18,601 nucleotides of DNA. It comes from Gammaproteobacteria bacterium (lineage in GTDB: Bacteria > Pseudomonadota > Gammaproteobacteria > QNFN01). Made by a program: the position numbers and the translations under genes. Location: assembly GCA_003645555.1 (NCBI GenBank), contig QNFN01000003.1, forward strand, positions 1 to 18,601, given 5' to 3'. Below the pieces are notes generated by a model, which made no database searches, was not told the origin of the DNA, and saw nothing but the letters and a program-made list of their open reading frames with translations. Below, one piece after another: positions 1 to 6,725 of this stretch (position 1 is the stretch's first letter; each line of letters starts with the position of its first letter).

Positions 1-28
1 AAATCGGTCGCGACTCTGTGCCTCGTCC

Positions 29-45
29 CAAGAAGCCTCTGATGA
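29..45. repeat. possible solo end of family A foldback element
   Basis: Bases 29-45 contain AAGAAGCCTCTGAT, which differs at one position from AAGGAGCCTCTGAT, the inverted right end of the element at 1575-1733. No matching second end or element body is visible in the window. It lies just beyond the stop codon of the sigma54 regulator and could form a weak CCTC/GAGG hairpin. It could be chance or a decayed insertion. Confidence 0.2.
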
Positions 46-51
46 GGTTTT

Positions 52-1407
52 CTAAGGCACCTCGGCACGCAGCCGTCGCACATGGCGGTAGAGAGTTCGC
101 GCGCTGACCCCAAGCAGGCGTGCGGCCCGGGCCCGATGGCCGCCGGTCTCCTCCAGGGCGGTGAGCACGGCTGTGTCGTCGATCCGACGACGAGCTGACG
201 CAAGTCCGTGACCGGTAGCACGGCCCAACTCTGGTGATGGTGACCAGCCACCGTGGTGACCACGACCCTTCCCACTCTCGAGCGCCAGATGCTCGGGCCC
301 GATCGGACCGTCGGCGGCAAGAATGGCGGCGCGTTCGATGATGTTGCGTAACTCGCGAATGTTGCCCGGATAGTCGTGTGCGAGCAGAGCTTCAATCACT
401 TCCGGCGGCAACGGAAGGTGACGGTCGCCGTCTTCGGAACGGCCAAGGAAATGCTCGGCTATTGCCGGGATATCGCTCTTGCGCTCGCGAAGCGGTGGCA
501 CGTGGACCGGGAATGCGGAGAGCCGATAGTAGAGATCCTGGCGGAACTCACCACAATCAACCATCTGCTGGATGTCGCGGTTGGTGGCCGCGATTACGCG
601 CACGTCGATTTTATGGTAATCGGTGCCGCCAATGCGGCGGATGGCACCGGTCTCCAGCACGCGCAGCAACTTGGTCTGTAACGCCAGTGGCAACTCGCAC
701 ACCTCATCAATCAACAGCGTGCCGCCGTGGGCGGCCTCGAACAGTCCTTTCTTGAGCATCGTCGAGCCGGTGTAGGCCCCCTTTTCGCTGCCGAACAGTT
801 CGTTTTCGATCAGGTTCTCACCCAGGGTTCCGCAGTCGACAATGATGAACGGCCCTTTCGGTCGGCTCGAATACTGATGCAGGTACTTGGCCACACACTC
901 CTTGCCGGCACCACTTTCGCCGGTCAGCAGCACCGTGGTCATGGTCGGTGCGACCCGTTGCAGCAAGCTGGTCATGCGCAGGATCGTTCGCGAACGACCG
1001 ACCAGCAGGTCGTCCTTCTCTGGCGTGTTCACCGGGTAGATGAACTCGCCCATGTAGAGCACCTCGCCTTGATCATCAAGCAGCGGTGTGGCCTGGATCT
1101 GCACGTACTCGGGCCGGTCGTCGGCATTGAAGTGGACGTGCATTACCTGGGTGGTCTGCTTGTTGCCAAATACCGACTCCATCGGGCAGTGCTCGCCGTA
1201 GTTGTGGCACGGCGCCTGGGCGTGGTGCGAGACCTCGTAGCAGTGGCGCCCGATCAGCGCATCGGCCTCGATGCCGTAGCGCTTGCGGTAACTTCGGTTG
1301 GCCGCAATGATCCGGTAGTCGGCGTCGATGACGACGAACGGATCCGGCAGAATGTCGATGATCTGGTCGCATGAGGGCTTACCCCTCATGATTGTTTTGG
1401 CGTCCAC
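52..1407 (-). CDS. sigma54-dependent transcriptional regulator (PAS - AAA+ - Fis HTH)
   Basis: This is an enhancer-binding activator that would use ATP hydrolysis to open sigma54 promoters. From the chosen start it has 451 residues. An N-terminal PAS domain (about 15-125) carries a Cys/His cluster (C56, H61, H62, C67, H68, C74). The AAA+ domain follows, with Walker A GESGAGKE (163-170), the sigma54-contact loop written GAYTGS (210-215, usually GAFTGA), Walker B LLIDE (231-235) and the YPGNIREL sensor region near 346. A Fis-type helix-turn-helix lies at about 412-447. There is no receiver domain, so the input is probably sensed directly by the PAS domain. The start is GTG at 1405-1407, because a strong GGAGGAGG-type ribosome site lies just upstream (complement of 1415-1424). 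An in-frame GTG at 1473 would add 22 residues but lacks such a site. The target genes are unknown; none of the neighbours shows an obvious -24/-12 promoter. Confidence 0.93.
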   Translation of the reverse strand: MDAKTIMRGKPSCDQIIDILPDPFVVIDADYRIIAANRSYRKRYGIEADALIGRHCYEVSHHAQAPCHNYGEHCPMESVFGNKQTTQVMHVHFNADDRPEYVQIQATPLLDDQGEVLYMGEFIYPVNTPEKDDLLVGRSRTILRMTSLLQRVAPTMTTVLLTGESGAGKECVAKYLHQYSSRPKGPFIIVDCGTLGENLIENELFGSEKGAYTGSTMLKKGLFEAAHGGTLLIDEVCELPLALQTKLLRVLETGAIRRIGGTDYHKIDVRVIAATNRDIQQMVDCGEFRQDLYYRLSAFPVHVPPLRERKSDIPAIAEHFLGRSEDGDRHLPLPPEVIEALLAHDYPGNIRELRNIIERAAILAADGPIGPEHLALESGKGRGHHGGWSPSPELGRATGHGLASARRRIDDTAVLTALEETGGHRARAARLLGVSARTLYRHVRRLRAEVP

Positions 1408-1534
1408 AGTCGTTCCCTCCTCCCATGCGATCAATTGTGACATGACCGTCATGACAACGCCTGATGCTGCCACCGTGTCCTGAGGCTGTCAAAGTGGATC
1501 GGCTGTCTGCATGGCGGCCCCCGGACGGGCCGCG

Positions 1535-1540
1535 TACAAT
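1535..1540 (+). promoter_or_regulatory. candidate ancestral pyrC -10 box (TACAAT)
   Basis: TACAAT matches the sigma70 -10 consensus at five of six positions and sits in GC-rich DNA. A -35 box 17 bp upstream is poor (around 1512-1517). With the element at 1575-1733 and one TTAA copy removed, this box would lie about 37 bp before the pyrC ATG, a normal promoter distance. The rest of the 333-bp gene-free stretch 1408-1740 holds the regulator's leader and the element; nothing else was recognised. Confidence 0.3.
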
Positions 1541-1570
1541 CGCCGGACGCCGGCTCGACGGACCCCGCGA

Positions 1571-1737
1571 TTAAGGAACCTCTGATCAAATCATGAACTC
1601 GTATCTGGCGCCAAGAATGTCCAGCTTGTTCGTTGCAAAGCTTCGCAATAGCTAGCTATTGCGTGCGCTTTACGCCTCAAATCTGAACATTCTGAAGCAC
1701 CATCTACTTCGTCCAGACTTAATCAGAGGCTCCTTAA
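1571..1737 (+). mobile_element. family A foldback element, copy 1 (159 bp, TTAA duplication)
   Basis: The element body is 1575-1733, flanked by the direct repeat TTAA at 1571-1574 and 1734-1737. The ends are inverted: GGAACCTCTGAT at left and ATCAGAGGCTCC at right. The centre is a perfect 20-bp palindrome, CGCAATAGCTAGCTATTGCG (1644-1663), within half a base of the geometric middle. The two arms are also loosely complementary along their length (for example AGAATGT at 1614-1620 against ACATTCT near 1687-1693), so the whole element can fold into one long hairpin. It encodes no transposase. It matches copy 2 in inverse orientation at 147 of 159 positions with no gaps. This is the architecture of a MITE-like non-autonomous element. 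A 4-bp TTAA duplication fits the YTAR target rule of the IS5 subgroup, but the mobilising transposase is inferred. Confidence 0.85.
1725..1729 (+). promoter_or_regulatory. SD-like AGAGG supplied to pyrC by the element end
   Basis: AGAGG lies 11 nt before the pyrC ATG and is part of the right terminal repeat of the inserted element. The reconstructed empty site has no comparable purine run at normal spacing. In the folded leader this AGAGG would pair with CCTCT of the left terminal repeat (1579-1583), so access by the ribosome may depend on whether the hairpin forms. Confidence 0.4.
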
Positions 1738-1740
1738 CGC

Positions 1741-2802
1741 ATGACCCTGCCCGACACGATCACCCTGACCCGTCCGGACGACTGGCACCTGCACCTGCGC
1801 GATGGCCCGGCTCTGGCCGCCGTAGTCGGCGCCTCAGCGGTGCAGTTCGAGCGTGCCATTGTTATGCCCAACCTGCGCTCGCCGGTGACTACCACCGACC
1901 GGGCAGAGGCTTATCGCGAACGCATCCTGTCGGCCCGGCCCGATGGGAGCGCTTTTTCTCCATTAATGACGCTCTACTTGACCGACCGCACCGCGGCTGA
2001 TGAGATTCGGGCTGCATGTGCCAGCGGCTTTATCCACGGCGTCAAGCTCTATCCGGCCGGTGCGACGACCAATTCAGATGCTGGCGTGACCGACCTACGC
2101 CAGGCCTGGCCGGCACTCGAAGCCATGCAGGCGGAGCGCTTGCCGCTGCTGGTGCACGGTGAGGTGACCGATCCGGAGGTCGATGTTTTTGACCGTGAGG
2201 CCGTCTTTATCGAGCGTGTACTGGCGCCGCTGATGAACGACTTTCCCGAGCTGCGCGTGGTCTTTGAGCACATCACCACGGCCGATGCGGCGGATTTCGT
2301 CATCACCGGACCGGAACGGTTGGCAGCCACCGTGACGGCCCACCACCTGTTGCTCAACCGGAATGCCTTACTGGTGGGTGGCGTTTGGCCACACCACTAC
2401 TGCCTGCCAGTGCTCAAGCGCGAGCGTCATCGTCAGGCCCTTCTGGCTGCGATCGGTACCGGCTGCAACCGTCTGTTTCTCGGCACCGACAGCGCCCCGC
2501 ACCCGCGTGGTGCCAAGGAGTCGGCCTGTGGCTGTGCCGGGATATTCACCGCTTACACGGCGTTGGAACTCTATGCCGAAGCATTCGCCGAGGCCGGCAT
2601 GCTCGATCGCCTCGAGGCCTTTGCCAGCCACCACGGACCGGACTGGTACGGTCTGCCACGCAACGTTGGCACGTTGACACTTGAGCGACAGCCAACACCG
2701 GTTCCGGAGGCCCTGCCCTTCGGCAACGACACCCTGGTGCCGTTTCGGGCCGGAGGCGAGGTGGCCTGGACCGTCCGGAACGCGACCGGGAGGATGGCAT
2801 GA
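1741..2802 (+). CDS. pyrC: dihydroorotase PyrC
   Basis: PyrC catalyses the reversible cyclisation of N-carbamoyl-aspartate to dihydroorotate in cytosolic pyrimidine synthesis. At 353 residues it is close to the class II homodimeric enzyme of E. coli. The zinc-site motifs are all present: [10 protein letters not shown] (His16 and His18), the carboxylated lysine in [11 protein letters not shown], the His of LLVHGEVT, the His of FEHITT and the catalytic Asp of GTDSAPH. The ATG at 1741 aligns with the usual N-terminus just before the HLHLRD motif. The start codon is only 3 bp beyond a foldback element's target duplication, so the native leader has been interrupted. In enterobacteria the pyrC leader controls translation in response to CTP and GTP through alternative transcription starts and a hairpin; that arrangement cannot be intact here. 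The gene overlaps rnt by 4 bp (ATGA), implying coupled translation. Confidence 0.97.
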   Translation: MTLPDTITLTRPDDWHLHLRDGPALAAVVGASAVQFERAIVMPNLRSPVTTTDRAEAYRERILSARPDGSAFSPLMTLYLTDRTAADEIRAACASGFIHGVKLYPAGATTNSDAGVTDLRQAWPALEAMQAERLPLLVHGEVTDPEVDVFDREAVFIERVLAPLMNDFPELRVVFEHITTADAADFVITGPERLAATVTAHHLLLNRNALLVGGVWPHHYCLPVLKRERHRQALLAAIGTGCNRLFLGTDSAPHPRGAKESACGCAGIFTAYTALELYAEAFAEAGMLDRLEAFASHHGPDWYGLPRNVGTLTLERQPTPVPEALPFGNDTLVPFRAGGEVAWTVRNATGRMA

Positions 2803-3440
2803 ACGAGGCGGCTTCGACCCCGAGTCGGATGGCGTCACGCTTCCGCGGCTTTCTGCCCGTCGTGGTGGATGTCGAAACCGGCGGTTTCGAGGCCAAGACC
2901 GACGCCTTGCTCGAAATCGCCGCGGTGACACTGCGCTTCAATGAGGCGGGGCAGATCGAACCCGAAGCGACACATGCCTGTCATGTCGAGCCATTCGAGG
3001 GCGCCAACCTCGATCCCAAGGCGTTGGCGTTCACCGGTATCGATCCGTGGCACCCGTTTCGTTTTGCCAAGCCCGAGCGCGAGGCGTTACTGGCGGTATT
3101 TCAGCCAGTGCGCAAGGCCGTGCGTGACGCCGGCTGCAACCGGGCGATCCTGGTTGGGCACAATCCGCTGTTCGACCTCGGCTTTCTCAATGCCGCGGTG
3201 GAGCGAACCAAAATCAAGCGCAACCCGTTCCACCCGTTCAGCAGTTTCGACACGGCAACGCTCGGTGGCGTGGCCTACGGCCAGACGGTTCTGGCCCGCA
3301 TCGCCGAGGTGGCGGGGATTGACTGGGATGCGGGCGAGGCCCATTCGGCGATCTACGATGCCGAACAGACCGCAAAAATCTTCTGTCGGATCGTCAACCT
3401 GTGGGACACGCTGCGGGAGGCGAGTCCTCCCGCCGAGTAG
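2799..3440 (+). CDS. rnt: ribonuclease T
   Basis: RNase T is a dimeric 3'-5' exoribonuclease that trims tRNA CCA ends and matures 5S and 23S rRNA 3' ends; it also degrades single-stranded DNA. The protein has 213 residues against about 215 in E. coli. The DEDDh catalytic set is visible: Asp and Glu in VDVETGGFE near the N-terminus, Asp in [12 protein letters not shown], and the His and Asp of [11 protein letters not shown] near the C-terminus. The start overlaps the pyrC stop in an ATGA junction, so the two genes form one transcription unit. It is convergent with grxD with only 3 bp between the stop codons. Its presence is the best single clue for a gammaproteobacterial host. Confidence 0.97.
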   Translation: MNEAASTPSRMASRFRGFLPVVVDVETGGFEAKTDALLEIAAVTLRFNEAGQIEPEATHACHVEPFEGANLDPKALAFTGIDPWHPFRFAKPEREALLAVFQPVRKAVRDAGCNRAILVGHNPLFDLGFLNAAVERTKIKRNPFHPFSSFDTATLGGVAYGQTVLARIAEVAGIDWDAGEAHSAIYDAEQTAKIFCRIVNLWDTLREASPPAE

Positions 3441-3443
3441 TTC

Positions 3444-3764
3444 TCAGGAGGCCGCTTCCGCGCCTCCGACCATCTGTTTCAATTGACCTTGCTCGTAGAG
3501 TTCAAGCGTGATGTCGCACCCGCCTACGAGTTCGCCGTCAATGTACAGCTGTGGGAAGGTCGGCCATTCGGCATAGCGTGGCAGGTTCTCGAAAATTTCC
3601 GGATCCTGAAGCACATTGACGTAAGCGAACTCCGCCTGGCACGCTTCGAGTGCCGCCGCGGTACGGCTCGAGTAACCGCACATCGGGAACTGCGGCGTGC
3701 CCTTCATGAACAGCACCGTCCGGTTCCCCTTGACGAGTTTGTCGATCCTTTCCATAACATCCAT
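3444..3764 (-). CDS. grxD: monothiol glutaredoxin, Grx4 family
   Basis: Grx4-type monothiol glutaredoxins bind a [2Fe-2S] cluster with glutathione, often together with BolA proteins, and take part in iron-sulfur trafficking. This one has 106 residues with the family landmarks MKGTP, the active site CGYS, WPTFPQLYIDGELVGG (glutathione-binding TFP cis-proline region) and the CDI motif. The active site is usually CGFS; Phe to Tyr is conservative and keeps the single Cys. ATG at 3764 has an AGAGG ribosome site 8 nt upstream (complement of 3773-3777). It lies 90 bp downstream of the amidotransferase gene on the same strand; the AT-rich gap could hold its own promoter. It is convergent with rnt. 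Loss of the C-terminal extension seen in E. coli Grx4 is common in this family. Confidence 0.96.
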   Translation of the reverse strand: MDVMERIDKLVKGNRTVLFMKGTPQFPMCGYSSRTAAALEACQAEFAYVNVLQDPEIFENLPRYAEWPTFPQLYIDGELVGGCDITLELYEQGQLKQMVGGAEAAS

Positions 3765-3829
3765 ATGGATATCCTCTAATATTCTGGATTACAGTATGAC
3801 GATGGTCCCATGACGGCAGATGGACCGGA

Positions 3830-3843
3830 ATGACCTGGGTCAT
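3830..3843. repeat. 14-bp palindrome between amidotransferase gene and grxD
   Basis: ATGACCTGGGTCAT has perfect 6-bp arms around a TG centre. It lies 12 bp beyond the amidotransferase stop and about 66 bp before the grxD start. It has no T-run on either side, so it is not a convincing intrinsic terminator. It could be an operator for grxD or chance. Confidence 0.25.
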
Positions 3844-3854
3844 CAACCAGCGGT

Positions 3855-5639
3855 CTACACCCCGTCGACATTACGCTGCAGCCAGAACTCCAACAGTGCC
3901 AGGTGCCACAGTTTGCTGCCCTGGATTCGGGTCAGGTGCGCTTCCGGTTCGGCCAGCAGCCTGGCGACGTAGGCCTGGTTGAACAACCCACGGCCGCGAG
4001 CCGCCGGGCTGCCGAGCACGTCGCGCATGAAATCGAGGAACGGTCCACGAACGTACTTAAGCGCCGGTACCGGAAAGGAACCCTTGGGCCGGTCGATGAC
4101 CCCGTCGGGCAGCAGTCCGCGCGCAATCTGCTTCAGGGGATGCTTGCCACCTGACTTCAATCTCAGCTCGGGTGGCATCTGTGCGGCCAGTTCGACCAGT
4201 TGATGATCGAGGAACGGTACCCGTGCCTCGAGACCCCAGGCCATGGTCATGTTGTCGACCCGCTTTACCGGATCGTCGACGATCAGTGTGGTGATGTCGA
4301 GGCGCAGTACCTGGTCCAGGAAGGTGTCGGCATCAGGCTCGGCGAGGCGTGCGGCGACCAGTGCCGCCGTGTGATCATCGCCATGGTAGGCGGAATCGAC
4401 AGTGGCCAGGAACTCGTCATGATCACGGTCGAAGTAATGGTTGCGGAAACGTTCGACGGCCGGTAGCGACGCTTCCTCGGCCAGCATCTTCTGGTACCAG
4501 AAGTAACCGCCGAACACCTCGTCGGCGCCCTGCCCGCTCTGCACCACCTTGACCTCGCGCGAGACCTGCTCCGCCAGCAGGTAAAAGGCAATGGCGTCCT
4601 GACCGACCATCGGCTCGGCCATGGCATCAACCGCTTCGGGCAGTCGCTTGAGCACCTCGTCGTTGGGAATGAGGTAGCGATGATGGCGGGTGGCGAAGCG
4701 CTCGACCACCTGGTCGGAGTACTCGAACTCGCTGCCCTTCTCCTCCGGTTGGTCTTCGAAGCCGACAGAGAAAGTCAGGATGTCACTGACCCCGGCCTCG
4801 GCGAGCAGGCCGACCAGTAAGCTGGAGTCGAGTCCACCTGACAGCAGCACACCGACCGGCACATCGGCAATCCGGCGCCGTTTCTCGACCGCACTGATCA
4901 GCGCCGTGCGAACCGCCTCGGCCCACTCCCATTCGCTGAGTGGCCGCTCCGGCCGTCGCGCCGGCAGATGCCAGTAGACCCGCTCGCGCCGGCTGCCGTC
5001 GACCTCGATGGTCATGGTCGTCGCTGGCGGCAGCTTGCGCAGGCCCTTGAGGATGGTCCGTGGCGCCGGGATGACGGCGTGCAGCGTCAGCTGGTGATGC
5101 AAGCCGACCGGGTCGATGGCGGTAGCGACGCCGCCGACGGCGAGCAGTGCCTGGCTGCTGGAGGCGAAGCGCAAGCGGCCTGCATCGTGCGTGTAGTAGA
5201 GCGGTTTGATACCGAGACGATCGCGGGCCAGGAACAGGCGCCTCCTGGTGGCATCCCAGATGGCGAAGGCGAACATGCCGTGCAGCCGTTCCACACACTT
5301 CTCGCCCCAGGCGTGGTAGGCCTTGACGATGACCTCACTGTCGCCGTCGGAGAAGAAATGGTAACCGCTCGCCCGCAGCTCTTCGCGCAACTCAGGATAG
5401 TTGTAAATGGTGCCGTTGAAGACCAGCGCCAGGCCGAGCTCAGCATCAACCAGTGGCTGGCTGGCGCGATGCGAAAGGTCGATGATCGCCAGGCGCTGGT
5501 GGCCAAACGCGACTGGACCGTCGGCATGGCTGCCAGCGTGGTCGGGCCCGCGGCGACGCAGGCGCCCCATCATCCGTCCGACCGCCCCGAGATCGGGGGG
5601 GCGGCTGTCGAAACGCAACTCGCCACAAATTCCGCACAT
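3855..5639 (-). CDS. asnO: asparagine synthetase-family glutamine amidotransferase, probably N-acetylglutaminylglutamine amidotransferase
   Basis: The 594-residue protein has an N-terminal class II glutaminase domain starting MCGICGE (catalytic Cys2, exposed after Met removal) and a C-terminal synthetase domain with the PP-loop SGGLDSS (267-273) and SGQGADEVFGGY. This fold amidates a carboxylate using glutamine and ATP. The opening MCGICGELRFD, the LHAVIPAPRTIL stretch near residue 186 and the length resemble the subgroup that makes the osmoprotectant N-acetylglutaminylglutamine amide (AsnO in rhizobia and pseudomonads) more than AsnB. In those genomes it normally sits beside a GNAT/ATP-grasp ligase and a peptidase; here the neighbours are grxD and the divergent sodB, so the assignment rests on sequence resemblance from memory. 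ATG at 5639 is preceded by a GGGAGAGAGG purine run. Plain asparagine synthetase remains the alternative. Confidence 0.9.
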   Translation of the reverse strand: MCGICGELRFDSRPPDLGAVGRMMGRLRRRGPDHAGSHADGPVAFGHQRLAIIDLSHRASQPLVDAELGLALVFNGTIYNYPELREELRASGYHFFSDGDSEVIVKAYHAWGEKCVERLHGMFAFAIWDATRRRLFLARDRLGIKPLYYTHDAGRLRFASSSQALLAVGGVATAIDPVGLHHQLTLHAVIPAPRTILKGLRKLPPATTMTIEVDGSRRERVYWHLPARRPERPLSEWEWAEAVRTALISAVEKRRRIADVPVGVLLSGGLDSSLLVGLLAEAGVSDILTFSVGFEDQPEEKGSEFEYSDQVVERFATRHHRYLIPNDEVLKRLPEAVDAMAEPMVGQDAIAFYLLAEQVSREVKVVQSGQGADEVFGGYFWYQKMLAEEASLPAVERFRNHYFDRDHDEFLATVDSAYHGDDHTAALVAARLAEPDADTFLDQVLRLDITTLIVDDPVKRVDNMTMAWGLEARVPFLDHQLVELAAQMPPELRLKSGGKHPLKQIARGLLPDGVIDRPKGSFPVPALKYVRGPFLDFMRDVLGSPAARGRGLFNQAYVARLLAEPEAHLTRIQGSKLWHLALLEFWLQRNVDGV

Positions 5640-5807
5640 GGCCTCTCTCCCAGGGACCGGCGCATGCTAACAGAGCACCAGCGGCCAACGATAACTGACC
5701 AAACTCAATGCGTCTGCCGCCTGGGTGGTCTACATTTTCGCCATAGCAGGCGCACCGCGCCACGGCTTCCGCAATCCCGTCGCGCCGCGCGCGATTTCAC
5801 CGTATTC

Positions 5808-5812
5808 AGGAG
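5808..5812 (+). promoter_or_regulatory. ribosome binding site deciding the sodB start
   Basis: AGGAG lies 8 nt before ATG 5821. The resulting protein starts [20 protein letters not shown], which lines up with E. coli SodB. A longer in-frame extension to 5725 has no ribosome site and no family match. Confidence 0.7.
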
Positions 5813-5820
5813 CATCAGGC

Positions 5821-6405
5821 ATGGAACACGTACTACCCCCACTCCCCTACGACATGGATGCACTCGCACCGCACATCTCTCACGAGACGCTCGACTACCA
5901 CTATGGCAAGCATCACGCGACCTACGTCACCAATATCAACAACCTGATCAAGGGCACCGAGCACGAGTCGCAGACGCTCGAGGAGATCGTGCGCAGCGCC
6001 GCCGGCGGCATTTTCAACAACGCCGCCCAGATCTGGAATCACACCTTCTACTGGAACGGCCTGAGCCCGAACGGTGGCGGTGCAGCCAGCGGCAATGTCG
6101 GTGACGCCATCAATGCCTCGTTCGGCGGTTTCGACAACTTCAAGGAGGAGTTCACCAAGAAATCGGTCACCCTGTTCGGCTCCGGCTGGGCCTGGCTGGT
6201 CAAGAACGGCGATGGCTCGCTGGCCATCGTCCAGACCAGCAACGCCGCCACGCCGCTGACCACCGACCAGGTGCCGCTGCTCACCTGCGACGTATGGGAG
6301 CACGCCTACTACGTCGACTACCGTAATGCCCGACCGAAATATCTCGAGGCGTTCTGGAACCTGGTCAACTGGGATTTCGCCAACGCCAACCTTGGGAACC
6401 TCTGA
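5821..6405 (+). CDS. sodB: superoxide dismutase [Fe]
   Basis: SodB dismutates superoxide to hydrogen peroxide and oxygen in the cytoplasm. The 194-residue sequence follows E. coli FeSOD closely. Metal ligands are His in LDYHYGKHH (about residue 27), His in IWNHTFYW (about 74), and Asp and His in [13 protein letters not shown] (about 158 and 162). The AAQ and FYWNGL signature favours iron. The last residues and stop codon are unusual: codons for Asn193 and Leu194 and the TGA (6403-6405) lie inside the inserted foldback element. Removing the element and one CTTG copy restores CTT GGC TGA, giving a 192-residue ancestor ending NANLG. The change adds two residues beyond the conserved fold and should be harmless. 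The native terminator now lies about 180 bp past the stop, beyond the element. Confidence 0.97.
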   Translation: MEHVLPPLPYDMDALAPHISHETLDYHYGKHHATYVTNINNLIKGTEHESQTLEEIVRSAAGGIFNNAAQIWNHTFYWNGLSPNGGGAASGNVGDAINASFGGFDNFKEEFTKKSVTLFGSGWAWLVKNGDGSLAIVQTSNAATPLTTDQVPLLTCDVWEHAYYVDYRNARPKYLEAFWNLVNWDFANANLGNL

Positions 6406-6557
6406 TTAAGTCTGGACGAAGTAGATTGCGCTTCAGAATGTTAAGATTTGAGGCGCAAAATACACGTAATAGCTAGCTATTGCGAAGTTTTGCAACGAAA
6501 AAGCTGGACATTCTGGGCGCCAGATACGAGTTCATGATTTGATCAGAGGTTCCCTTG
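6391..6557 (-). mobile_element. family A foldback element, copy 2 (159 bp, CTTG duplication)
   Basis: The body is 6395-6553, with direct repeat CTTG at 6391-6394 and 6554-6557. Ends are GGAACCTCTGAT at left and ATCAGAGGTTCC at right, a perfect 12-bp inverted repeat. Its reverse complement aligns with copy 1 without gaps, with 12 substitutions in 159. The central palindrome is degraded by one base on one side (GTAATAGCTAGCTATTGC). It is inserted at codon 191-192 of sodB and carries the gene's current stop codon. There is no coding capacity. The rest of the gene-free stretch 6406-6725 holds the sodB terminator and the argD leader hairpin. Confidence 0.87.
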
Positions 6558-6583
6558 GCTGAAGCGCGTCGCCACAACGCGAA

Positions 6584-6617
6584 GGACGGGGCAACCACGG
6601 TTGCCCCGTCCGCCTTT
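6584..6617 (+). terminator. rho-independent terminator of sodB
   Basis: GGACGGGGCAAC (6584-6595) and GTTGCCCCGTCC (6600-6611) form a perfect 12-bp GC-rich stem with a CACG loop, followed by GCCTTTT. In the reconstructed pre-insertion sequence it would start about 20 bp after the sodB stop, the usual position. The element now separates it from the coding region. Confidence 0.85.
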
Positions 6618-6683
6618 TAGCCACCCTTTCTGGGTGCATTGCAAAGCCCTATCCACTTCAGTACCATCAATTTTTTCGTAGAC

Positions 6684-6709
6684 GGCGGCTCGCCAGGGCT
6701 GCCTTTTTT
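6684..6709 (+). terminator. terminator-like hairpin in the argD leader
   Basis: GGCGGC (6684-6689) can pair with GCTGCC (6698-6703), with one G-T pair and an 8-nt loop, followed directly by six T residues (6704-6709). It ends 16 bp before the argD ATG. It may be a second terminator for upstream transcripts or an attenuator acting on argD. No leader peptide rich in Arg codons is evident. Confidence 0.4.
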
Positions 6710-6725
6710 GTTTGGGCTGGACGGT

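Noticed and set aside
1659..2000. Plus-strand frame running from element copy 1 into pyrC
   Set aside because: It begins within the element centre and continues in a different frame from pyrC; the pyrC frame carries the zinc-site motifs.
2368..2941. Minus-strand frames antisense to pyrC and rnt
   Set aside because: Both plus-strand genes have all catalytic motifs; the antisense frames have Arg/Pro-rich shadow composition.
3447..3467. GGAGGC/GCCTCC hairpin at the rnt-grxD convergent junction as a terminator
   Set aside because: The stem is only 6 bp, has no T-run on either strand and lies inside the grxD coding end.
4968..6104. Long plus-strand open frame antisense to the amidotransferase gene
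   Set aside because: It lies opposite a well-supported gene and runs into sodB in another frame. It has no ribosome site or recognisable domain; such shadows are expected in GC-rich DNA.
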